Part shown: positions 57,836-64,000 of the stretch, one piece after another
Layout of the letters: the number at the start of each line of letters is the position of its first letter
Numbering within the stretch: position 1 is the stretch's first letter
The notes under the pieces: generated by a model
The model's input: only the letters and a program-made list of their open reading frames with translations
Told to the model about the DNA's origin: nothing
The model's database searches: none
From: an uncultured Lachnospiraceae bacterium
GTDB taxonomy: Bacteria; Bacillota; Clostridia; Lachnospirales; Lachnospiraceae
NCBI GenBank assembly: GCA_951801955.1
Contig: CATOOV010000002.1
Location: 62,001 to 126,000 of the forward strand
DNA length: 64,000 bases
Direction of reading: 5' to 3'
Made by a program: the position numbers and the translations under genes

Positions 57836-57895
57836 GAACGTTGGGTACACTGGTGCAATCATATCGAGCATAGATGGCGGAAAGAGTGAAAGAAT

Positions 57896-57955
57896 TTGTT
57901 AATCCTTTCACTAATTACCTGTATGTGCTGAAAAACGTACAGAATGGAGGAAAAC
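57896..57955 (+). repeat. dispersed two-hairpin leader element, copy C
   Basis: GTGAAAG...CTTTCAC and CTGTATGTgctgaaaaACGTACAG stems then aatggaggaaaac-ATG of hisG. Confidence 0.8.
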
Positions 57956-58594
57956 ATGAGATATTTAACATTTGCATTGGGGAAAGGGCGTCTGGCAAGA
58001 CAAACCCTGGAAACTTTTGAAAAAATAGGAATTACCTGTCAGGAAATGAAAGATAAGGATACAAGAAAACTAATTTTTGTAAACGAAGAATTGAAATTAA
58101 AATTTTTTCTTGCAAAAGGTCCAGATGTTCCCACATATGTGGAATATGGGGCGGCAGATATCGGTGTGGTAGGAAAAGACACAATTTTAGAGGAGGCACG
58201 CAATATCTATGAGGTTTTGGATTTGGGATTTGGCAAATGCCGGATGTGCGTCTGCGGTCCCAAGAAAGCACAGGAATTGTTGCAGCATCATGAATTGATT
58301 CGGGTTGCCACTAAGTATCCCAGAATTGCCAAAGATTATTTTTACAATAAAAAGCATCAAACAGTAGAAATCATCAAATTAAACGGCTCCATTGAGCTTG
58401 CGCCGATTGTCGGCCTATCTGAGGTGATTGTAGATATCGTAGAGACAGGTTCTACCCTGCGGGAAAATGGATTGGGTGTGCTGGAAGAGGTTTGCCCTCT
58501 TTCCGCTCGGATGGTGGTAAACCAAGTCAGTATGAAAATGGAAAATGAACGTATTACAAAATTGATTCGGGATCTCAAAGAAGTCCTTTTGTAA
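57956..58594 (+). CDS. hisG: ATP phosphoribosyltransferase catalytic subunit (short form)
   Basis: [33 protein letters not shown]. Confidence 0.97.
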   Translation: MRYLTFALGKGRLARQTLETFEKIGITCQEMKDKDTRKLIFVNEELKLKFFLAKGPDVPTYVEYGAADIGVVGKDTILEEARNIYEVLDLGFGKCRMCVCGPKKAQELLQHHELIRVATKYPRIAKDYFYNKKHQTVEIIKLNGSIELAPIVGLSEVIVDIVETGSTLRENGLGVLEEVCPLSARMVVNQVSMKMENERITKLIRDLKEVLL

Positions 58595-58670
58595 TATTCA
58601 AAATGCTGCCCATGATATAATCGGGAGCCATCTCCCAACTGATATACCAAAACAGATAAGGAGAAAACCT

Positions 58671-59966
58671 ATGAGAATATTAAAATTAACAGAGGGTTCC
58701 AGAAATAACCTTTTGGAAGATCTTTTAAAACGAAGCCCAAACAGCTATAAACAATATGAGGAACGTGTACATACCATTATTGAAAAGGTGCGCAGTGAAC
58801 GTGACCAGGCTGTTTTTCAATATACCAAACAATTTGATGGCGCACAGGTCAATGCGCAAAATATTCAAGTGGCCAGGGAAGAAATTGGCGAGGCATACCG
58901 CCTGGTAGATGGCAAATTGATCACAGTTATGAAAAAATCCCTGGAAAATATCAAAGCGTACCATGAAAAACAAAAGCAATACAGTTGGTTTGACAGCAGA
59001 CCAGATGGTGTAATGCTGGGACAGAAAGTTACCCCTATTGCTCGTGTGGGAGTGTATGTGCCAGGAGGAAAAGCTGCTTATCCATCTTCTGTATTGATGA
59101 ACGTACTTCCGGCAAAGGTAGCAGGGGTGGAAAAGATTGTAATGACTACTCCCTGTAACAAAGAAGGAAAGGTAAATCCAGCAACTCTCGTGGCTGCAGA
59201 TCTTGCCGGTGTGGATGAGATCTATAAAGTGGGAGGCGCCCATGCCATCGCGGCACTTGCCTTTGGAACAGAGAGTATTCCAAAGGTTGATAAAATTGTA
59301 GGACCTGGAAATATTTATGTGGCTCTTGCTAAGAAAGCAGTGTTTGGACACGTAAGTATTGATTCCATTGCAGGACCAAGTGAAATTCTGGTTCTGGCAG
59401 ATGAAACGGCAAATCCAAGGTACGCAGCGGCAGATCTGTTATCCCAGGCAGAGCATGATGAATTGGCAAGTGCAATTTTAATTACCACCAGCCTGCAGTT
59501 TGCCCAGCAGGTATCCCAAGAGATAGACAAATTTACGGCAGAGCTTTCACGAAAAGAAATTATAGAAAAATCTCTGGAAAATTATGGTTATATTTTAGTG
59601 GCAGAAAATCTGGATGAGGCAATTGATACATGCAATGAAATTGCATCCGAACATTTGGAAATTTTAACGGCAAATCCTTTTGAAGTTATGATGAAGATAA
59701 AAAATGCGGGCGCTATATTTTTGGGAGAATATTCCAGCGAACCATTGGGTGATTATTTTGCAGGACCTAACCATGTGCTTCCAACCAATGGGACAGCGAA
59801 ATTTTTCTCTCCATTAGGGGTAGATGATTTTATTAAGAAATCTAGCATTATTTCTTATTCCAAAGAGGCTCTAGAGCCCATTTGCCAGGATATTATACAG
59901 TTTGCTTCCTCAGAACAGTTGACGGCACATGCAAATTCCATTAAAGTAAGATTTGAAGAATCATAA
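58671..59966 (+). CDS. hisD: histidinol dehydrogenase
   Basis: VGVYVPGGKAAYPSSVLMN, KVDKIVGPGNIYVALAKK, DHVLPT-like motif. Confidence 0.98.
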   Translation: MRILKLTEGSRNNLLEDLLKRSPNSYKQYEERVHTIIEKVRSERDQAVFQYTKQFDGAQVNAQNIQVAREEIGEAYRLVDGKLITVMKKSLENIKAYHEKQKQYSWFDSRPDGVMLGQKVTPIARVGVYVPGGKAAYPSSVLMNVLPAKVAGVEKIVMTTPCNKEGKVNPATLVAADLAGVDEIYKVGGAHAIAALAFGTESIPKVDKIVGPGNIYVALAKKAVFGHVSIDSIAGPSEILVLADETANPRYAAADLLSQAEHDELASAILITTSLQFAQQVSQEIDKFTAELSRKEIIEKSLENYGYILVAENLDEAIDTCNEIASEHLEILTANPFEVMMKIKNAGAIFLGEYSSEPLGDYFAGPNHVLPTNGTAKFFSPLGVDDFIKKSSIISYSKEALEPICQDIIQFASSEQLTAHANSIKVRFEES

Positions 59967-60013
59967 AACCAGGACTCTGGTTTATCTTCATGGCAAATAA
60001 GGCAAGTATGCAG

Positions 60014-60065
60014 AAGTGCACCTGACATGCCGAATGGCATGACAGGGCGCCCTTTAGGTGTACTT
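60014..60065. promoter_or_regulatory. three-way-junction-like structure between hisD and hisB
   Basis: AAGTGCACCT/AGGTGTACTT outer stem enclosing CATGCCgaatGGCATG and AGGGCGCCCT. Confidence 0.55.
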
Positions 60066-60104
60066 TAATTACGCAAAAGAATAAGTAGGAAATGAGGAAT
60101 CATA

Positions 60105-60698
60105 ATGTCAGCAGAAAGAATTGCCAGGCAGCACCGAAAGACAAAAGAAACAGATATCAGCCTGACCTTAAATTTGGATGGGAGTGGAAATACAGAGCTG
60201 AATACAGGGATCGGTTTTTTTGACCATATGCTGGACGGATTTGCACGTCATGGCTTTTTTGACCTTAAGGTCCAAGTGGAGGGGGATCTGATTGTAGATA
60301 CGCATCATTCCATTGAAGATACAGGAATTGTCATGGGAAATGCCATTCGGTTTGCTGCAAGGGATAAAAGAGGATTAAAGCGTTATGGAAGCTGTATTCT
60401 GCCTATGGATGAAACTTTGGTGCTCTGTGCTATTGATCTGGGCGGAAGACCATATTTTTCTTTTGAAGGTGAATTTACCGCTGAAAGGATTGGATATATG
60501 GAAACAGAGATGGTGCGGGAATTTTTTTATGCAATATCCTATAGTGCAGGAATGAATCTCCATATGAAAATTTTATCTGGAACCAACAACCATCATATGG
60601 TGGAAGCTCTCTTTAAGGCATTCGGGCGCGCTTTGGATGAGGCAACCGGAAAAGATCCCAGAACAACAGATATTATGTCAACGAAAGGTAGTTTATAG
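60105..60698 (+). CDS. hisB: imidazoleglycerol-phosphate dehydratase
   Basis: GIGFFDHMLDGFARHG, DTHHSIEDTGIV. Confidence 0.98.
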   Translation: MSAERIARQHRKTKETDISLTLNLDGSGNTELNTGIGFFDHMLDGFARHGFFDLKVQVEGDLIVDTHHSIEDTGIVMGNAIRFAARDKRGLKRYGSCILPMDETLVLCAIDLGGRPYFSFEGEFTAERIGYMETEMVREFFYAISYSAGMNLHMKILSGTNNHHMVEALFKAFGRALDEATGKDPRTTDIMSTKGSL

Positions 60699-60706
60699 GT
60701 GAAATT

Positions 60707-61987
60707 ATGGAATACAAAAACCTAATTGCCACGATTTATTTAAAAAACGGCGTGGCAGTAAAAGGACGGGGGAATATGGAAAGCGCCGGAGACTGGAAAG
60801 AACTGGCGAAGGTGTATAATGACAGCGGTGTTGATAAATTGTATGTGTTTGACCTTGCTGATACGGAAAAAGAACACGACATCAATCTGCATGCCCTCAA
60901 GGAATTGTGCCATATCATCGAAATACCGATTTATGGCGCTGGACGTATTGAACATCTGGAAGATATCAAAAAAATACTTTATGCTGGCTGCAAAGGCGTG
61001 ATTTTGGATAGTTCCAGACATGATATTATTCGGTTGGCAGAAGAAGGTGCAAGAAGGTTTGGAAAAGAAAAAATTTTGATCTCTATGGAAACCGTAGATC
61101 TGATCTTTAAACATAAAAAAGAAGTACAGGAACACATTCACAAATTGGTAGTGTTAAATGAGGATATTGTAGAATCACTGGAAAATATCACAAATCTTCC
61201 CTTTAGCGTAATTATTTCCAGTGATAATAAAAAGCACTGGATACAGATTTTGAAAAAAGAATGTGTGACGGGTATGGGAGGGGATTATGTCAGCAATCCC
61301 AATACAGATGTGATGAATTTAAAAATTCTTCTTGCCCAGCAAGGGATTGAGACACGGAAATTCAAATCTTCTATGCAGTGGTCAGAGTTCAAATTGAATG
61401 GAGATGGTATGATTCCTGTAATTGTGCAGGATTATCAAACTTGCGAAGTGTTAATGCTCGCCTATATGAATGAGGAAGCATACCACACGACCCTTGCATT
61501 GGGAAAAATGGCATATTACAGCCGAAGCCGGAAGAAATTGTGGATAAAAGGAGAAACTTCTGGTCATTACCAGTACGTCAAATCCTTGACCATTGACTGT
61601 GACAAAGATACCATTCTTGCCAAAGTATCTCAAGTAGGCGTGGCATGCCATACAGGAAACCCTACTTGTTTCTTTCAGGAATTAGTAAAAAAAGAGTATT
61701 CCAGCAAAAATCCATTAAATATATTCCAGGATATTTTTCATGTTATTTCTGAAAGAAAACTGAATCCCAGGGATGGTTCTTATACAAATTATCTCTTTGA
61801 CAAAGGCTTGGATAAAATTTTGAAAAAGATTGGTGAAGAAGCCACAGAGATTGTGATTGCCTCAAAAAATCCAGAACTGGAAGAGGTTAAATATGAGATT
61901 TCTGACTTGCTGTATCACTTGATTGTCTTGATGGTTGAAACAGGCATTACCTGGGAGGATATTGTAGAGGAATTAAATAGAAGATAA
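60707..61987 (+). CDS. hisIE: HisIE bifunctional enzyme with N-terminal HisA/HisF-like domain
   Basis: C-terminal HisI (YYSRSRKKLWIKGETSGHYQ, CDKDTILAKVSQ) and HisE (KKIGEEATEIVIA); N-terminal ~227 aa TIM-barrel-like. Confidence 0.92.
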   Translation: MEYKNLIATIYLKNGVAVKGRGNMESAGDWKELAKVYNDSGVDKLYVFDLADTEKEHDINLHALKELCHIIEIPIYGAGRIEHLEDIKKILYAGCKGVILDSSRHDIIRLAEEGARRFGKEKILISMETVDLIFKHKKEVQEHIHKLVVLNEDIVESLENITNLPFSVIISSDNKKHWIQILKKECVTGMGGDYVSNPNTDVMNLKILLAQQGIETRKFKSSMQWSEFKLNGDGMIPVIVQDYQTCEVLMLAYMNEEAYHTTLALGKMAYYSRSRKKLWIKGETSGHYQYVKSLTIDCDKDTILAKVSQVGVACHTGNPTCFFQELVKKEYSSKNPLNIFQDIFHVISERKLNPRDGSYTNYLFDKGLDKILKKIGEEATEIVIASKNPELEEVKYEISDLLYHLIVLMVETGITWEDIVEELNRR

Positions 61988-62008
61988 AGATGTTTTTCTG
62001 ACCTTTAA

Positions 62009-62060
62009 AGCCTCGGACTGTTTACATAATTTTATTATGTAAACAGTCCGAAGCTTTTTT
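62009..62060. terminator. strong rho-independent terminator after hisIE
   Basis: CGGACTGTTTACATAATtttattATGTAAACAGTCCG stem followed by a T-tract. Confidence 0.9.
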
Positions 62061-62160
62061 CTCTTATCGGAAATTTCGTAAAATTTCCTATTTGCCTATT
62101 TCAACGTAGCGTTTATTGATATTATACAGCTTATGGTATTATAAAAGCAGAAAACGGGAG

Positions 62161-63051
62161 TTACTTGATAAATCTCCAAATATCTTCTGTAAGTAAAACA
62201 TCAAGAGATCGAATTTGCGATGATAAAATATCATCTATCAGCATATTGGGTCTTAAATCACAATAATAAACTCCATCTAACGGATTCAATTTGATAGTAT
62301 ATCCTTTGAAGTGTCCAGTCAAAAATGTGGTATTCACACCAAAATGAGGCTCCCTTCCTTTTCGCTGAACATCATTGAGGAATACTGCAAAATGTGGTGT
62401 GGCTGCGTTCGTTAAACGATTGTACAAAAATTTATCAATAAATATTTTGTCTATCCGATCTTTGCTTGAAGTCTTTACAGAACCAATAGCCCTTACTTCA
62501 CCGCTTTCTTCAACTATAATATCATGTTGATAAGACATTTTAAACAATTCCTGATCGTCCACAATAACTGGGACTGATACAACCCCATCATGAACAGGAA
62601 TTCCAATATTTTGCAAAATCAATCTTATGTAACGCTCAAATAGGTCTCCATTAATTTTTCGTGCTTTGTTGCTTTTTCCCGCTGGAAGCGCATCTAATGC
62701 CGCACCAATCATTTGTTGGCATGTATATATGAATTTGTTTATCAATTCTCTAAGATGAGGCTCCTCTTTAATTTCTTGTATATGTTGCATTGCATAATTA
62801 AAATCTTGCTTTGCTGAATGGAAATTCTCAATAGAAATCATAAGATTACTGTTTATTGGACGAGAAACGTTAAAATTTCCATCCTCACGATATTGAAAGA
62901 AATGATAATGATTTTCATTCTGAGAGACAATAACAGCTTGTAAACCATCAAAAATAAAAGATAAATATTCTTCGCAAAACGAAGAATAATCGTCAATCGT
63001 TTGAAAGCGGTTTTTGGTTTTTGCCCATTCTACTAATTGTAACAAAGTCAT
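62161..63051 (-). CDS. candidate Type II restriction endonuclease
   Basis: Start overlaps the methyltransferase stop; HDIIVEESGEVRAIGSVKTSSKDR resembles a PD-(D/E)xK-type core. Confidence 0.7.
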   Translation of the reverse strand: MTLLQLVEWAKTKNRFQTIDDYSSFCEEYLSFIFDGLQAVIVSQNENHYHFFQYREDGNFNVSRPINSNLMISIENFHSAKQDFNYAMQHIQEIKEEPHLRELINKFIYTCQQMIGAALDALPAGKSNKARKINGDLFERYIRLILQNIGIPVHDGVVSVPVIVDDQELFKMSYQHDIIVEESGEVRAIGSVKTSSKDRIDKIFIDKFLYNRLTNAATPHFAVFLNDVQRKGREPHFGVNTTFLTGHFKGYTIKLNPLDGVYYCDLRPNMLIDDILSSQIRSLDVLLTEDIWRFIK

Positions 63052-63980
63052 CGTATTGATTCTCTCCTTTTTGCATTTTCTTTATCATATTCAATCCATT
63101 TTTCTATTGGTTGTGGAAACACATGATCTATTCTTTTGATTGCCCAAGAATTATATTCTTCATTCATTTCACATCCAATCCAGAGCCGCTGTAATTGTTC
63201 AGAAACCACCAATGTTGTTCCTGACCCAGAAAAGGGATCGAGTACAACATCACCTACTTTGCTTGAAGCTAGTATAAGTTTGCGAAGCAATTCTTCGGGC
63301 TTTTGGGTGGGATGCTTTGTCTTTTCCCCCATTCCATTACAAGTGGTAGGAATTTCAAATACATCTTTCGGTTTAGCTCCTAATGGATTTGGCGTCCATA
63401 TCGGAGCTGCCTTTTTCCCGTTTGAATACTGGCTGCTTTCTGCTTGTGGGTGCGAAGGATATTTTAAAGTATGATTTCCATAAGGAATTCTAATTTCATC
63501 TACATTTAAATTAAATTTTTTAGTTTTCCTAAAATGCAAAATACTTTCATGGGATCTTCCCCAATCATTTCCAAGGTTGGCTTTATTTCTGTAATGCCAA
63601 ATGAGCCATTTACATCCTGAAAAATAGCGCATTGCTGGGTGTTTTAAATCTGCTAAAATTTCACTAAACCCACAAATGTATAAGCTGCCTGTAGGTTTAA
63701 GGATTCGAGCAGCTTCACTTATCCATTGCAATGACCATTCAATATACTCTTCTTGTGAATCGAATTTATCCCAATCTGCTTTTTTTATGTTATAAGGCGG
63801 ATCTGCAAAAATTAAATCAACGGATTCATCTTGCAATGTTTTCAGCCATTGTAAACTGTTATCTGTAAAAATTATCCCGTTCTTCCTAATATGGGCGGGT
63901 TGATACATTGCTTCTGTTTGGAAAATGTGCAAATCAAAAAGTTTTGATTCCGCAAAAGAGCAACTTTTTATAGATTCCAT
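63048..63980 (-). CDS. site-specific DNA methyltransferase (DPPY, beta-class order)
   Basis: Motif IV ADPPYN precedes motif I VLDPFSGSGTT; HPTQKPEEL. Confidence 0.93.
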   Translation of the reverse strand: MESIKSCSFAESKLFDLHIFQTEAMYQPAHIRKNGIIFTDNSLQWLKTLQDESVDLIFADPPYNIKKADWDKFDSQEEYIEWSLQWISEAARILKPTGSLYICGFSEILADLKHPAMRYFSGCKWLIWHYRNKANLGNDWGRSHESILHFRKTKKFNLNVDEIRIPYGNHTLKYPSHPQAESSQYSNGKKAAPIWTPNPLGAKPKDVFEIPTTCNGMGEKTKHPTQKPEELLRKLILASSKVGDVVLDPFSGSGTTLVVSEQLQRLWIGCEMNEEYNSWAIKRIDHVFPQPIEKWIEYDKENAKRRESIR

Positions 63981-64000
63981 TTCTAAAAAAAGTTGCTCCG

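Noticed and set aside
1-64000. tRNA, rRNA, CRISPR arrays, prophage or conjugative modules
   Set aside because: None recognised on either strand; no transposase or integrase ORF was seen in the track.

Overview
The 64 kb window comes from a low-GC, spore-forming Firmicute. The spoIIIA operon, an alpha/beta SASP and overall gene content suggest Lachnospiraceae/Clostridia; this taxonomic call is inference. About 14-63 kb is mostly conserved housekeeping: spoIIIAA-AH, MATE transporter, prfC, PdaA-like deacetylase, ptsI, KdpDE-like two-component system, trxA, recA-recX, rny, NUDIX, SASP, rqcH, yicC-gmk-rpoZ-rimO-pgsA-cinA, rsmD-coaD, ylbJ, pepD, M23 peptidase, pseudouridine synthases, DegV, YgiQ, recU and hisZ-G-D-B-IE. 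A DNA methyltransferase/candidate restriction endonuclease pair closes the window. The accessory-looking part is ~1-13.5 kb. It holds an agr-like GHKL kinase/LytTR pair, then a candidate Ser/Thr phospho-signalling locus: a tandem-HTH + double-FHA protein, a small protein, a secreted NlpC/P60-like multi-repeat surface protein, a small membrane protein, a Sel1-repeat Ser/Thr kinase and a PP2C phosphatase. Main unexplained signals are: (1) that HTH-FHA/STK/PP2C/cell-wall-enzyme locus; (2) a two-hairpin leader with a built-in Shine-Dalgarno, found directly upstream of the start codon of three unrelated genes (ptsG remnant, rsmD, hisG); (3) a ptsG (IICBA) gene collapsed by internal deletion behind an apparently intact antitermination-type leader; (4) a family of three ~98-bp imperfect palindromes; (5) a perfect 22-bp inverted repeat between rpoZ and rimO; (6) a three-way-junction-like structure between hisD and hisB; (7) clustered tandem duplications at spoIIIAD/spoIIIAE; (8) a HisA/HisF-like pseudoenzyme-looking domain fused to HisIE. 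No tRNA, rRNA or CRISPR array was recognised. All family calls come from reading motifs, without database searches.
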